A stretch of DNA of 42,166 bases from Gracilibacillus boraciitolerans JCM 21714 (GCF_000521485.1 NZ_BAVS01000028.1:1-42166), one strand, 5' to 3'; shown: positions 28,346 to 39,318, numbered from the stretch's first letter. Program-made: numbers and translations. Notes: a model not told the origin generated them from the sequence alone.

Positions 28346-28531
28346 CTAGTCATCTGTTCCAGCTGGGAATGGCTCATCTTCTTTTGGTAATTTTCTTGCT
28401 TGTTCGATTTGGATTCGATCATGAAGAGAATAGGTAGTGCCACCAGCCAATCCCTCATTAATCATCCGATCGACATCCACCTCGTATTTTTCACGTACAT
28501 CTCTTTCGCTATCTGATGAAGGCTTTGCCAT
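28346..28531 (-). CDS. Small acidic protein of unknown function
   Basis: 61 residues, highly charged and without membrane segments: DSERDVREKYEVDVDRMINE, GLAGGTTYSLHDR, KLPKEDEPFPAGTDD. I believe similar short proteins occur next to yheCD genes in Bacillaceae but cannot name the family. ATG 28531 is preceded by AAGGAGGGATAGTG. It follows yheD on the same strand with a gap of 45 bases and is likely co-transcribed with it, so a spore-related role is possible (inference). Confidence 0.65.
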   Translation of the reverse strand: MAKPSSDSERDVREKYEVDVDRMINEGLAGGTTYSLHDRIQIEQARKLPKEDEPFPAGTDD

Positions 28532-28576
28532 CACTATCCCTCCTTACGATTCTTAGCATAAGCAAAAATCTGAAAA

Positions 28577-29860
28577 TCATTCCAAGTCTTTTGCAACAGT
28601 GATTGACCATTCCATTAACTGTGTGAAATATTCCTGAGCTTGCGTCGTCATCTGTGGATCATTAAATACTTCCCAACTTGGTTTGGAATATACTTCTTCA
28701 ATCCAAAGTCTATTTTCCTGATCTAAAGCAATATCAAATCCTAATTCACGATAGGTTCCGTTTATGTTATTTTCAATAATATGACTTAGCTGGGTGGCTA
28801 TGTGCGAGATTTTTCTTGCGATCAAAAATGCTTCATTTTTTTCGAAAAGAGAGTTCATGGAAAGAATGTTTGGGATGTTTGAATTGGAGCTTAAAGGATG
28901 CTCCTTGGCATAATATAATCCAACGTTCCAATCATTATTATTCTTTAATGTATGAATACGAAAATGGAATGCTCTCTCATTTACTTCTTTATGCTGAATG
29001 GCATCTTCTAAGAAGTATTGGTCACATACATACGGAAAATATTCATAATATAATGCTTTCAGATCTTCAGAATACCTGCGTATCATGTTGGGATAAGATG
29101 TCATAAATATCAGATCATCGACTTTTTCTAAATAATAAATAGCACCTTTAGTGATGTCATGCAAAGGTTTTAAATAAATAGGATGGTCTGCGAGTGATTG
29201 ATCAATAGTTTCTAAGGAGGGACGGAGCACGACCTCTGGTAATAAATAATTGAACTCATTAGATTTTTTTAACTGATCATACACTTGCCATTTGTGTAAA
29301 AAATCAGAATTAAATATAATGGAAGTTGCTGATAAATAGTTTTTTGCTTTGATGACCTGTGGATGATTTTCTATAACTCGATTAGGAATACGATTATAAA
29401 TGAGAGATGGAACACTTATTTCGATCATGTCCCACTCCGATTGTCGCAAAAGATATCCATTTACGGTTTGTGAGTCGTAATTAATTTGTTTACTGGAAAA
29501 CAGGAAGACTCCAAATCCAAGCGTTTCACCAATTCTAGCCATCATTTGATAGAGATTTTGATACTTTGAATAGTTTAGCTCACGATGTAGAAAAACACCA
29601 AATAAATAATAGAAAATACAGCTGTTATCTTGAGGATAAATGATTATTTGTGCTTGGTCTCGTATGTTGAGTTGCTTCCCAATGGAGGAGGACACATAGA
29701 TCGTATTTAAATTTTGCTTGTGACTCAATACTTCACATGGCACTTTGTTAAAGCCCAGCTGAATAGAAGTGATATCCTTTATGAGAAAATATTCATTCTT
29801 AGGGACAATAATTCTGTTTTTTTGATTATGATAAACTTTAATTTGTAAAATTCTTCGCAT
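28577..29860 (-). CDS. yheD: YheC/YheD family endospore coat-associated ATP-grasp protein
   Basis: 427 residues. The N-terminal 90 residues are beta-rich (NRIIVPKNEYFLIKDI), the C-terminal 250 form an ATP-grasp domain: YLKPLHDITKGAIYYLEK (ATP-binding Lys), FHFRIHTLKNNNDWNVGLYYA and the metal-binding ELGFDIALDQENRLWIEEVYSKPS. YheC and YheD are spore coat-associated in B. subtilis; their reaction is unknown. The gene is intact, with no G/C heptamers. It is divergent from yheB, with starts only about 85 bases apart, matching the yheABCD locus of Bacillus. Confidence 0.85.
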   Translation of the reverse strand: MRRILQIKVYHNQKNRIIVPKNEYFLIKDITSIQLGFNKVPCEVLSHKQNLNTIYVSSSIGKQLNIRDQAQIIIYPQDNSCIFYYLFGVFLHRELNYSKYQNLYQMMARIGETLGFGVFLFSSKQINYDSQTVNGYLLRQSEWDMIEISVPSLIYNRIPNRVIENHPQVIKAKNYLSATSIIFNSDFLHKWQVYDQLKKSNEFNYLLPEVVLRPSLETIDQSLADHPIYLKPLHDITKGAIYYLEKVDDLIFMTSYPNMIRRYSEDLKALYYEYFPYVCDQYFLEDAIQHKEVNERAFHFRIHTLKNNNDWNVGLYYAKEHPLSSNSNIPNILSMNSLFEKNEAFLIARKISHIATQLSHIIENNINGTYRELGFDIALDQENRLWIEEVYSKPSWEVFNDPQMTTQAQEYFTQLMEWSITVAKDLE

Positions 29861-29945
29861 TTTGGAACCTTCTTTCCTTGGGAAAGGTAATTCATTATAT
29901 GCGAAAGCTGGACGAACTATACATAATGAAAGGTGGAAGTATCAA

Positions 29946-31079
29946 TTGGAAAATTTAATTATAATATTGGTAATGGTAGCTGTCGGTAGCTTTATTGGAG
30001 GATTGACCAATTCGATTGCTATTAAAATGCTATTCAGACCTTATGAAGCAAAATACATCGGCAAATGGAAAGTTCCTTTTACGCCTGGGGGGGTAATCCC
30101 AAAACGACGTGATCAATTAGCTATACAATTAGGTCAACTAGTCGTAAATCATTTATTAACGATAGACAGCATTCAACTAAAACTGCAAGATCGTTCGTTA
30201 CATCAGCAGCTGCGAAAAAAATTAGAGAAGGAATTTGATGTCTTTTTAACACAAACGACTTCTCTTCAGCAGTTGGCTGAGAAATTTCAGATGAAGTTGG
30301 ATGCAAACCAGTTAAAGGAAAATATTGCAGAAAAAATAGTAGAACAGATAAATCACTTTTTTAATCAGAATAAACAGACACCCATCAAACAATGGCTGGA
30401 ACAAGCAGTGACAGAGAAAGATATAGAAAAAGTTGCTATTTTGATAAGAGACAAGGGAATTGAGCTTCTAAATAAAGAAGAAACAAGTGAAAAAATTGAA
30501 ATAGTTATTCAGCAGTACGCACAATCCAGGGGGGGCTTTTTAGGTAATATGATATTATCGATGTTTAGCAGTGACGAACTAGCATTAAAAATTCAACGAC
30601 TGGTCATTGATTATTTGCGTTCCGAAGATGGCTATAAATGGCTCTCAAGAGCAGTACAGGAAGAATGGTCCAATTTATTGGAACAAGAGGTACAACTTAT
30701 AGAACCGGTGTTAGAAAAACAAGAAACACAACAATTGGTGAGAGAGATTATTCAACAACACATACCGGTAGAAGACTGGTTAACAAAACCAGTACAGGAA
30801 TTACTGATCCCCCCCTTTACTTCTCAAATAAAAGAAAAAATAATGCCTTTGGCAGTCAATCAATTGTTTGCTAAATTAGCAGATAGTATACCAGGAATAT
30901 TAAAGGAATTAGAAGTCGAGAAAATGGTGGAAAAGCAAGTAACATCTTTTCCAACCTCAAGGATAGAAGAAATTATATTATCGATTTCGCGAAAGGAATT
31001 TAAGCTGATTACCTATTTAGGAGCCTTATTAGGTGGATTGATTGGATTTATTCAGGCGCTTATCTTTATCGTGATTTAA
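29946..31079 (+). CDS. yheB: YheB, DUF445 membrane protein
   Basis: 377 residues. An N-terminal helix (LIIILVMVAVGSFIGGLTNS) with the IAIKMLFRPYEAKYIGKWK motif, then PFTPG(G)VIPKRRDQLA, a long helical middle and a C-terminal membrane helix (LLGGLIGFIQALIFIV). The DUF445 family has a single Gly in PFTPGxIPKRR; the G heptamer at 30087 makes two. Heptamers at 30529 (SRGGF) and 30809 (IPPFTS) also each add one residue. TTG 29946 with AAAGGTGG upstream is preferred over the open frame from 29862. Function unknown; sits in the spore-related yhe cluster. Confidence 0.85.
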   Translation: MENLIIILVMVAVGSFIGGLTNSIAIKMLFRPYEAKYIGKWKVPFTPGGVIPKRRDQLAIQLGQLVVNHLLTIDSIQLKLQDRSLHQQLRKKLEKEFDVFLTQTTSLQQLAEKFQMKLDANQLKENIAEKIVEQINHFFNQNKQTPIKQWLEQAVTEKDIEKVAILIRDKGIELLNKEETSEKIEIVIQQYAQSRGGFLGNMILSMFSSDELALKIQRLVIDYLRSEDGYKWLSRAVQEEWSNLLEQEVQLIEPVLEKQETQQLVREIIQQHIPVEDWLTKPVQELLIPPFTSQIKEKIMPLAVNQLFAKLADSIPGILKELEVEKMVEKQVTSFPTSRIEEIILSISRKEFKLITYLGALLGGLIGFIQALIFIVI

Positions 31080-31148
31080 ATCTTTGATATAGTGAGAAGG
31101 TATACGCAAGCAAGATAAGATGTAACTATTTTAGGAGGATTTTATTTT

Positions 31149-31499
31149 ATGTCAACTATTTATGACAATGCACATCAGTTAGAAAATGCGATTCAGGAAA
31201 GTGAAGAATTCAAGGATTTAAAAGCTGCTTATGATAAAGTAATGGCAGATCCTAGTTCTAAACAAATGTTCGATAATTTCCGTAATACGCAATTGGAATT
31301 ACAACAAAAGCAAATGCAAGGAGAGGAAATTACAGAAGATGAAGTTGAAAAAGCCAAACAGGTTGTAGAGTTAGTTCAACAACATGAAGATATTTCTCAA
31401 CTAATGGAACAAGAACAACGCCTTAATGTGTTGATCAATGATATTAGTCGCATTATTACGAAACCACTAGAAGAATTATATGGAGCACAGGAACAATAA
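31149..31499 (+). CDS. yheA: YheA, YlbF/YmcA family protein
   Basis: 116 residues, all helical. DNAHQLENAIQESEEFKDLK and the central ELQQKQMQGEEITEDEVE define the YlbF/YmcA (Com_YlbF) family, small helical proteins of which YlbF, YmcA and YaaT form the RNase Y specificity complex. YheA itself has no fixed role. AGGAGG precedes ATG. A terminator follows. Confidence 0.88.
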   Translation: MSTIYDNAHQLENAIQESEEFKDLKAAYDKVMADPSSKQMFDNFRNTQLELQQKQMQGEEITEDEVEKAKQVVELVQQHEDISQLMEQEQRLNVLINDISRIITKPLEELYGAQEQ

Positions 31500-31506
31500 A
31501 ACAGAT

Positions 31507-31547
31507 ATGAGTTACAGCAAATTTGAGCTGTAACTCATTTTTTTGAA
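31507..31547 (+). terminator. Terminator of yheA
   Basis: Arms ATGAGTTACAG and CTGTAACTCAT, then seven Ts. Confidence 0.9.
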
Positions 31548-31595
31548 ACAATTTTGATTTGTTATCCGTATATAATGTGGAAGGAGTGAGGGAAG

Positions 31596-32498
31596 ATGAC
31601 ATTAAAATTAGAGAATGTTACAAAGAAATTCGGGTCTTTTACCGCGGTAGATAATCTATCCTTAGAGATTCCTGATAATCAAATATTTGGATTTCTTGGT
31701 GCAAACGGTGCTGGTAAAACCACAACATTTCGAATGATCTTAAATCTTTTAGATCAATCATCTGGAACCATCACATGGAGAGAGCAGAAAATAGATTACA
31801 GTAAGAGTGATCTAATTGGCTATCTCCCAGAAGAAAGAGGCTTATATCCAAAATTAAAAGTTAGAGAGCAACTTATTTATTTAGGAAAACTTAGAGGGAT
31901 GACAAAGCAGGATGTTATAGAAGAATTAACAAAATGGCTTGATCGATTAAAAGTACCTCAATACATGGATATGAAAGTTGAAGAATTATCTAAGGGGGGG
32001 AATCAGCAAAAAATTCAGTTTATCTCAGCAGTCATACATAAACCACAACTACTTATTTTAGATGAACCTTTTTCCGGATTAGACCCGGTAAATGTCGAAC
32101 TGCTAAAAGAGGCAGTAGTAGAGTTAAAAGAAAATGGTACATCAATTGTCTTTTCTTCCCACCGGATGGAACATGTCGAGGAGCTATGTCAGCATTTATG
32201 TATGATGCAGCATGGTAAACCAATACTTCATGGAGATATTCGTGAAATCAAACGGTCATTTGGCAAGAAAAACTTATCGATACAAGCAGATTTCAATCTT
32301 GACTTTGTCGAAAGAATTCCTGGTGTAGTGAAAGTGAAGTACCTTGCAGATCGCGCACTTTGTCAAATTGAGAATGAAGATATTTCACAGCATATCTTAG
32401 AGCAATTAATCGGAAAGGGCTTTGTTCGCAAGTTTGAACTAGATGAGCCTAGCTTAAATGATATCTTTATTGAGAAAGCAGGTGCGGCATATGAATAA
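31596..32498 (+). CDS. yhaQ: ABC exporter ATPase YhaQ (NatA-like)
   Basis: 300 residues. Walker A GANGAGKTT near residue 37, Q loop GYLPEERGLYP, Walker B LLILDEPFSGLDPVN, H loop FSSHRMEHVEE and a C-terminal domain with LNDIFIEKAG. The ABC signature reads LSKGGNQQKIQ; relatives have LSKGNQQKIQ, and the extra Gly comes from a G heptamer at 31995-32001. An insertion in this motif should disturb ATP sandwiching, so it is a sharp test of whether the heptamers are real. The last 8 bases overlap yhaP. Probable Na+ or drug export with YhaP (inference from NatAB). Confidence 0.9.
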   Translation: MTLKLENVTKKFGSFTAVDNLSLEIPDNQIFGFLGANGAGKTTTFRMILNLLDQSSGTITWREQKIDYSKSDLIGYLPEERGLYPKLKVREQLIYLGKLRGMTKQDVIEELTKWLDRLKVPQYMDMKVEELSKGGNQQKIQFISAVIHKPQLLILDEPFSGLDPVNVELLKEAVVELKENGTSIVFSSHRMEHVEELCQHLCMMQHGKPILHGDIREIKRSFGKKNLSIQADFNLDFVERIPGVVKVKYLADRALCQIENEDISQHILEQLIGKGFVRKFELDEPSLNDIFIEKAGAAYE

Positions 32499-33764
32499 AT
32501 TTTGGATTGTGTTTTCCCACACCTTTATGTCAAAGATAAAATCAAAATCATTTATTATTACTACCGCAATTTTTCTATTATTTATTATAGTAATGGCCAA
32601 TATTCAATCGATTATTGATATGTTTGAGTCGGACGCGAGGGGGATCAGATTGCTGTTGTCACAGAAAATGAAGACATGTATCAGCAATTAGAAGCAAGAC
32701 TAACTGCAGGTGATGCAAATTTTGATATTCAACGTTTTGATGGTAGCTTGGACGAAGCTAAAGAAGCTGTACTTGATGAAAGTTATGTATCTGCAATTGA
32801 AATTACCGAATCTGCTGATGGCTTACCGTCTGCCGTTTATCATAGCGCAGACTATTCAACTCAATCGATTGAAATGAGATTGCAAAATGAACTGCAACAG
32901 ATGAAAGTAGAAATAGCAACCAATCAATCTGGAATAGATCCAGCCATTATAGCTAGTATTTATGAACCCATCCCGTTTGAAAATAAATTAATAGCATCTG
33001 GTGATGGAGAAACTTCAGATGTGAAAACGGAAGAAGAATTAAGCGGGGCACGAGGCTTAGTATATGTGATCTTATTTTTGCTATATTTCACCGTGATCGC
33101 ATATGGTAATATGATTGCGATGGATATTGCGAATGAAAAAACGTCACGAGTCATGGAAATATTGATTTCGAGTTCTTCTCCAGTCAGCCAGATGTTTGCA
33201 AAAATCTTAGGAATTGGTTTAGTGGGATTAACTCAGATTTTAGCATTCCTCGTCGTAGGTTATCTTGTAATCGTACAGAAGCAGGATGAATTAGTTGGTG
33301 GATTCTTTGAATTTTTCGGTTTATCTGATATAAGTCCCTCTACGTTTGTATATGCAGTGGTCTTTTTTCTGTTAGGCTATTTCTTATATGCTACATTAGC
33401 GGCAATGCTAGGTTCATTAGTTAGTCGAACAGAGGATGTACAGCAGTTAATGATGCCAGTAACATTGCTGATTGTGGCAGCTTTCATGATTACGATGTTT
33501 GGCTTGAACATGCCGGAATCCACTATTGTTGTGGTTTCTTCTTATATACCTTTTTTCTCACCACTTTCGATGTTTTTGCGTGTGGGGGGGTTATTGGATA
33601 TTCCATTTTGGGAAATTGGTCTAAGTATACTAATCTTAATCGCAACTATTATATTATTCGCAGTAGTTGGTGCCAGAGTTTACCGCGGAGGCGTATTGAT
33701 GTATGGCACCTCGACATCACTAAAGGATTTTAAAAAGGCATTACAATTATCGAAAAAAGAATAA
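32491..33764 (+). CDS. yhaP: ABC exporter permease YhaP (NatB-like), frameshifted
   Basis: About 424 residues when joined. An N-terminal helix (SFIITTAIFLLFIIVMANI), a long extracellular domain, then five or six helices with DIANEKTSRVMEILISSSSP, the typical motif of NatB/ABC-2 permeases, and ARVYRGGVLMYG at the end. The frame breaks at five Gs (32639-32643): six or three would give ARGDQIAVVTENED or ARDQIAVV. A G heptamer at 33584 yields LRVGGLLD. It partners with YhaQ, whose stop it overlaps. A strong terminator follows. Confidence 0.87.
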
Positions 33765-33772
33765 AATGTAGA

Positions 33773-33810
33773 GAAAGCTATTTCGCAGTTGGAGCGAAAT
33801 AGCTTTTTTC
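33773..33810 (+). terminator. Terminator of yhaQP
   Basis: Arms AAAGCTATTTCGC and GCGAAATAGCTTT, then a T run. Confidence 0.9.
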
Positions 33811-34021
33811 ATAATAAGCGAAGACAAAATGAGTTGCTCCGATTCATTAACAATAAGTTCGACCGATGAGAGACAAAAAAAGAGAAAAAACAGAAAAAGT
33901 GTCTTTCATTTTAATGGGGGGGAAGAATGGAATAAAGAAGTTTTATCTATTGCAATACAATAATCGAACGTGCATTCTATTTCGTGCTCTGCTACAATAT
34001 AAACAAAGGCAGGTGAATCCT

Positions 34022-35258
34022 ATGAAAAAACAAATAACTTTTATTCATTGTGCGGACCTACATTTGGATAGTCCATTTAAAGGATTAAGTGATATTCCTT
34101 CACCTATTTTAAAAAATATTCGAGAAAGCACATTTATAGCATTAACCAATCTTACTAACCTTGCCATTCAGAGAAAAGTAGACTTTGTGCTCATGGTTGG
34201 TGATGTTTTTGATCAGGAAGAACAAAGCATGCGAGCACACATCGCAATAAAAAAAGCTTTTGAACGATTGGACGAGTACGATATCAAGGTGTATATGTCT
34301 TTTGGTAACCATGATTATCTTAACAGTCAGACGTTTCCCAGAAACTATCCTGATAATGTTTACGTTTTTGACAAAGAAGAAATAACATACTTCGATATGA
34401 TAAAAGAACATCAACCTGTAGCGAGAGTTTATGGCTTTAGTTATCAAGAACGAGCGGTTATCGAAAATAAAGCATCTAACTATCATAAAACAGACCAAAA
34501 TATCTATCATATCGCTACGCTTCACGGAACTGCCGGGAATGCTGATAGCGAGGAACATGCACGTTATGCACCATTTCAGCTTTCGGAATTGAAACAAGCA
34601 GGATTTGATTATTGGGCACTGGGACATATCCATAAACGAGCAATTTTGTCGGAACAACCAGCCGTAATCTATCCAGGTAATATGCAAGGCAGATCCATGA
34701 AGGAAACAGGAGAAAAAGGATGCTACCTTGTCACCCTCTCGGAAACAGAGCAAAACTTTGAATTTCAACCCTTACACTCGATTAAGTTTGAGAGATGTAC
34801 GATTCAAACGGAACAATGGTCAGAAAAGTACCAGGCTTTAGAGCAAATTGAAGCGAGCTTAAATGAATGTATTTCATCACCAGGGAAATATTTTGTTGAA
34901 CTGGAGTTAAAGAATGTCTCAGATATGGTTCATGAATGGATTGTTAACGGATCGTTAGATGAGTTAATCGAGGTCATTAATCAATCAGCTGAAGCAAAAG
35001 ATTGGATATATATTAGTGGATATAAATGGGAAATGAAACACCAACGGACCGAGTGGATGGAAGATGGGGGGTTTCTTAAGAGAACTAGCTGAAGCTTTTT
35101 CTAACAAAAATGAAGTCCCCCCCGAAATGATCGCCAATCTTTGGCAGCATCCGGAAGGACGGAAATGGCTGGACAAGCTGGACGATAAAGATCTAGAAAC
35201 ATACCTGAATCAAGCAGAGCAATTATTAGATCGGCTATTACATGAAAAGGAGGTGTGA
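34022..35258 (+). CDS. yhaO: YhaO, Mre11/SbcD-like nuclease, frameshifted near the end
   Basis: About 411 residues. Calcineurin-type phosphoesterase motifs in order: FIHCADLHLDSPF, GDVFDQE, SFGNHDYL, ATLHGTAG and LGHIHKR, all metal ligands present. It should be the nuclease half of a Mre11/Rad50-like complex with YhaN. The frame breaks at six Gs (35066-35071); five restore GGFLRELAEAFSNKNE and extend to 35258. A C heptamer (35117) gives EVPPEMI. ATG 34022 with AGGTGAATCC is preferred; the frame is open from 33866 but lacks a ribosome site. A G7 tract at 33916 lies in this 5' region. Confidence 0.9.
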
Positions 35259-35262
35259 TTTC

Positions 35263-38116
35263 ATGCGTATTGATAGTGTACATATATATGGCTTTGGAAA
35301 GTGGCAGGATCAGCAGTTTTCTTTTCCAGATTCTAATGAAATTATTAAAATTATTGGCAACAATGAATCGGGAAAATCTACTCTAAGACAGTTTATATTA
35401 TATATGTTATTTGGAGAAAAACTCGCTAAACTTAAGTATTACATACCAAAAAGGAACTGTCTTAGGTGGAAGAATGACGGTGTCAGGTCTATCCTCTAAG
35501 GTCGTCACAATTGAACGAGTCGATGGAAAAAATAAAAATAATGCGCAGGTCTCTGTCGCTGGGGGGGAAAGGAAAGATGAAGACTGGTTACAAGAACAGT
35601 TAAAAGGAATTGATCGCGCCCAGTATGAAGCAATATTCAGCTTTGATGCAATCGATCTTCAGCAGATCCAGCATGTTGATAATCAGGCGATCCATGAAGT
35701 ACTCATTGCGATTGGGATGTCAGGCTCAGATCGTATTTATCAGGCAGAAAAAAATTAGACAAAAATATCACAGAGTTATTTAAACCATATGGAAAAAAAC
35801 CGGAAATCAATCAATTATTTCAAGAGCTAATCGAATTAAAAGAACGGCTAGTCAAAGCAAAACAAGAAGAAGCAACCTATCGCGTTCAATTGGAAGAAAT
35901 GGGTATTTTAGAATCGAATCTAGACAATGAAATAATAGCGAAACAACACGTGGTAGCAGATCTTCAACAGCTTGAAAAAAGAAGCGCTCACTATCAATTG
36001 ATCGAAGACTATTACCTGGCATCTACTAATCTTAAGCGTCTACCGTCTGGATTAGCTTTTCCAACGGATGGGATAGAAAGATTTAATCAATGGAAAGAAC
36101 AGCTCTTACCATTGCAAAGTGAACAACGCATTATTGAAAAAAATATGAAAGAAGTTGAACAAGGACTTAACACTCTTAGTTTGTTATCAGATGAAGAACG
36201 GAAGCAATTAGAATATGTGATTGACTTAAGAGAAGAAATGAAGTATTTAAATGAAAAACAAGAGGGAGCAGCTAATAAGCTTGCTGAGATTCGTAAGGAA
36301 ATTACAGATAAGCTTCTCTCCATACAAATCAATCTCACCTTTGATGAATTGGAAGAAATTTCTTTACCTTTCTATTTGGAAGAACTGTGGACAGAACTAT
36401 CGAAAAAAATCGAAAAGATAGAGTTGGAACAGCGATATGTAGAAAACGATCAGGCATCCAATCAAAACATCATGAATGATTTCGAACAACAAATTCAACA
36501 TGAGAGTGAACAATTAATCGACTCCAGTATTATCGCTAACTATAAGCAGGAATTGGTAGAAGCAGACTTAACTAGAGAACAAGAAAATCAGCAATTACGG
36601 TTTCAAAAATGGCAGAAGCAGTATCGTCAGCAATCAAAGAGTTCGATGATTATATTTATGGTAGGACTTTTGATATCTATAGGCTTCCTTTTCCTTACCG
36701 ATTGGATGTGGGGGGGTGGAATTATCGCTTTTCTTTCCTTTCTCCAATATGTCGTCATGAGAATCTATGGTCAAGTTATGAAAAAATGGTTAGCCCCCTG
36801 TACAGGCAAAATCAATTAGATTAAGTGAAAAGGAACGAGTGGAAAAAAAGCAACAAATAGAAAAGAACGAGAAACAAAAAGAACGGATTAATTCTCTTGA
36901 AAAAAATTTACAGCACCATCGGAGTGAGCAATTAAAGTTAGAGGCAAGGACTACCTTTTTGATGGAACAATTAGAACAGATTGATATTAAAATTCGTGAT
37001 CAACAAACACAATTTCCTTTTTTGAAAATGGTAGATATTGCTTATTGGGCAAAATTGTATCAACAATTGATGATGCAAAAAGAAAGATTAACTGTATTCC
37101 AGCAAATAAAAGCTGACTTAACTAAATTAGATCAAATCAAACAACAAAAAGAACGGGAACTCACCGCTCTTCCGATTGATTTAGATCAAAATCTCGCTGA
37201 AGTATTGCAAATAGAAACAGATAAACATAATGAAGCAATACGTTTAGCTGATCGCCTAAAGGATTTATCCTATCAGCTTGATCAATGCAGAGAAAAGCAA
37301 CAGCCATACTTAAATGAAATCAATCAGTTAATGGCGCATGCTCAGGTAGAGATGGAAGAACAGTTTATCAAAAAGGGAGAACAATTCAATCAAATTGCTG
37401 CAACAGCACACAAGGTGAATCAGCTTCACGACAGTTTAAGTGTAATATTTGAGGAACAGACAATTATTGACTTTGCGAATGGTCAATTTTCAGACAAAAA
37501 TACTTTAAATATCCACATGAAAGAATCAAAAAAGAAATTAGAGAAAAGTGAAAAAGCAATTAATCAGTTACAGAAGAATCTGAGTGACCGTAAGGCAGCA
37601 ATCGAACTATTAGAATCAAAAGAGGAAGTATCGATTATAAATCATCAGTTATCACTTAAACAAGAAAAACTATCTGAATTAGCTAGGAAATGGGCAATTC
37701 AGCAAATAGCCCAATCCAAGCTCATTAAAGCGAAAACAAGCTATTCAGAGAAATATATGCCGATGATTTTCGAAAAAGCGAGTAGCTATTTTAACCGTCT
37801 GACGATCGAACGTTATCCGAGTATTTATATAGAAGACAATAAAAATATTTTGGTAGAAGATAAGGAAGGGTTTCAGTATGATGTAGCGGAGTTATCTCAG
37901 GCGACGAAAGATCAATTATATATTGCGCTTCGATTCTCTCTCAGTCATGTGATGGCCGATCGATTTGCTTTCCCTTTTTTAATCGATGATGGTTTTGTAC
38001 ATTTTGATGCAGGTCGCAAAGAAAGAGTACTGGAGTTATTAGAAGAAATTAGTCAGCAACATCAAGTATTTTATTTTACGGCAAATAAGACAGAAACAGC
38101 AAAAATCGTATTATAA
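35263..38116 (+). CDS. yhaN: YhaN, Rad50/SbcC-like ATPase, three frameshifts
   Basis: About 950 residues when restored. Walker A GNNESGKSTLRQF, long coiled coils (e.g. QQIEKNEKQKERINSLEKN), a membrane-like hydrophobic hairpin about midway (SMIIFMVGLLISIGFLF ... GGIIAFLSFLQYVVM) as in YhaN, and C-terminal signature/Walker B AELSQATKDQLYIAL and FLIDDGFVHFD. Breaks: A5 at 35448 (four give YIPKGTVLGGRMTV), A7 at 35748 (eight give AEKKLDKNITELF), C5 at 36794 (four give LAPVQAKSIRLSE). G heptamers at 35571 and 36710 add one Gly each. Starts 5 bases after yhaO; translation is likely coupled. Confidence 0.88.
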
Positions 38117-38183
38117 TAATTAGAAATTTATTGTGCGATTATGTCAGACTTAAATATGACATAAAGTAGAGGGAGTGGCGAGA

Positions 38184-38585
38184 TTGAACGATATTCTGTA
38201 TAAAGATGATTGTACGATTATACCTATCGATCTTGCAAATATTTTTGAAAAATCTGGAATTAAAAGACCTTATGATGATCTGGATCGTCTGCAGCAAATG
38301 TTAGATCACGCGAATATCTTGTTAACGGCATGGGATGAAGAGAAACTAATTCGAGTGGCAAGAGGCTTGACAGATTTCAGCTACTGCTGTTATCTTTCAG
38401 ACTTGGCTGTTGACCAGAGTTATCAAAAGCAAGGGATTGGAAAATTATTAATTCAACGTGTACAACAACTTTTAAACGAGAATGTCGCGTTAATATTACT
38501 ATCCTCACCGACTGCAATTGATTATTATCCAAAAATCGGATTTGATAAAATCGATAATGGGTATAAAATTCCGAGACAAAAATAA
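38184..38585 (+). CDS. GNAT-family N-acetyltransferase
   Basis: 133 residues, one GNAT fold. The acetyl-CoA site is VDQSYQKQGIGKLLIQRV (Q-x-x-G-I-G), preceded by the strand CCYLSDLAV and followed by ILLSSPTAIDYYPKIGFDKI. TTG 38184 fits GAGGGAG at 9 bases; a GTG at 38175 would abut that site. Substrate unknown. It follows yhaN by about 70 bases on the same strand and may be read from the yhaON promoter. Confidence 0.8.
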   Translation: MNDILYKDDCTIIPIDLANIFEKSGIKRPYDDLDRLQQMLDHANILLTAWDEEKLIRVARGLTDFSYCCYLSDLAVDQSYQKQGIGKLLIQRVQQLLNENVALILLSSPTAIDYYPKIGFDKIDNGYKIPRQK

Positions 38586-38586
38586 T

Positions 38587-38637
38587 AAAAATAAAGGAGA
38601 ATTGCAGCATAAAAGCGGCAATTCCCCCTTTATTTTT
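38587..38637. terminator. Bidirectional terminator
   Basis: Arms AAAGGAGAATTGC and GCAATTCCCCCTTT, with T runs on both sides, between the GNAT and dedA genes. One arm has a C5 where four would pair better. Confidence 0.8.
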
Positions 38638-39236
38638 TCTGCAGAAAAACTTAAGTAACAGCAAAATCACCAGGATGAATAACACTACATAAATAGCAGT
38701 AGAGTATACTTCCATGTAAGCTAATATTTCGTCCCAGGAAGCACCTAGGTAGCACCTAAATAGACTAGTATTGTATTCCAGATTAATGTCCCGAGAGTCG
38801 TAAATAATAAGAATAAGCGAATATTCATATTTGACATCCCGGCAGGAATTGAAATTAAGCTCCTGATCACAGGTACAAAACGACAAAAGAAAACGGTCCA
38901 GTAGCCATATTTATCAAACCATGCGTCAGCTCTATATATGTCTGTTTTTTTAACGCGAAGGATATGTCCCCCCCATTTTTCAATTATTTTTTCTAATCGT
39001 TGCACATCTAATTGCAAGCCTATACTATATAAAATGATCGCTCCTAATACAGATCCACCTGTTGATGCTATAATAACCCCCCCACTATATGCAACGATGA
39101 AGTTGTGGTGAGATAGCCGCTAAAGGTTAAGATAACTTCGGACGGAATCGGTGGAAAAATATTCTCCATGGTGATTAAGAATAGTATTCCAATATAACCG
39201 TAATCATTCATTATTTCAATCAGCCATTGTTCCATT
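38630..39236 (-). CDS. DedA family membrane protein, three breaks
   Basis: About 200 residues when restored: MEQWLIEIMNDYGYIGI, ENIFPPIPSEVILTFSGYL (the conserved acidic/PPIPSE motif), FDKYGYWTVFFCRFVPVIRSLISIPAG (the Arg-containing FxRFxPxxR motif) and a C-terminal helix. DedA proteins are linked to lipid flipping and envelope homeostasis. Breaks: C7 at 39077 (five give HIVGVIIASTGG), an 11-base tandem duplication at 38740-38750 (removal gives YLGASWDEI), and T6 at 38633 (seven put a stop at the terminator). A C heptamer at 38968 gives KWGGHIL, and another at 39242 lies in the ribosome site. Confidence 0.82.
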
Positions 39237-39318
39237 GCATACCCCCCCTTTGCCTAAAATTTAAAAAAATTTTTCCGATTATAATTTCTAGATATACAGT
39301 AAGATTTATATCATTTCT

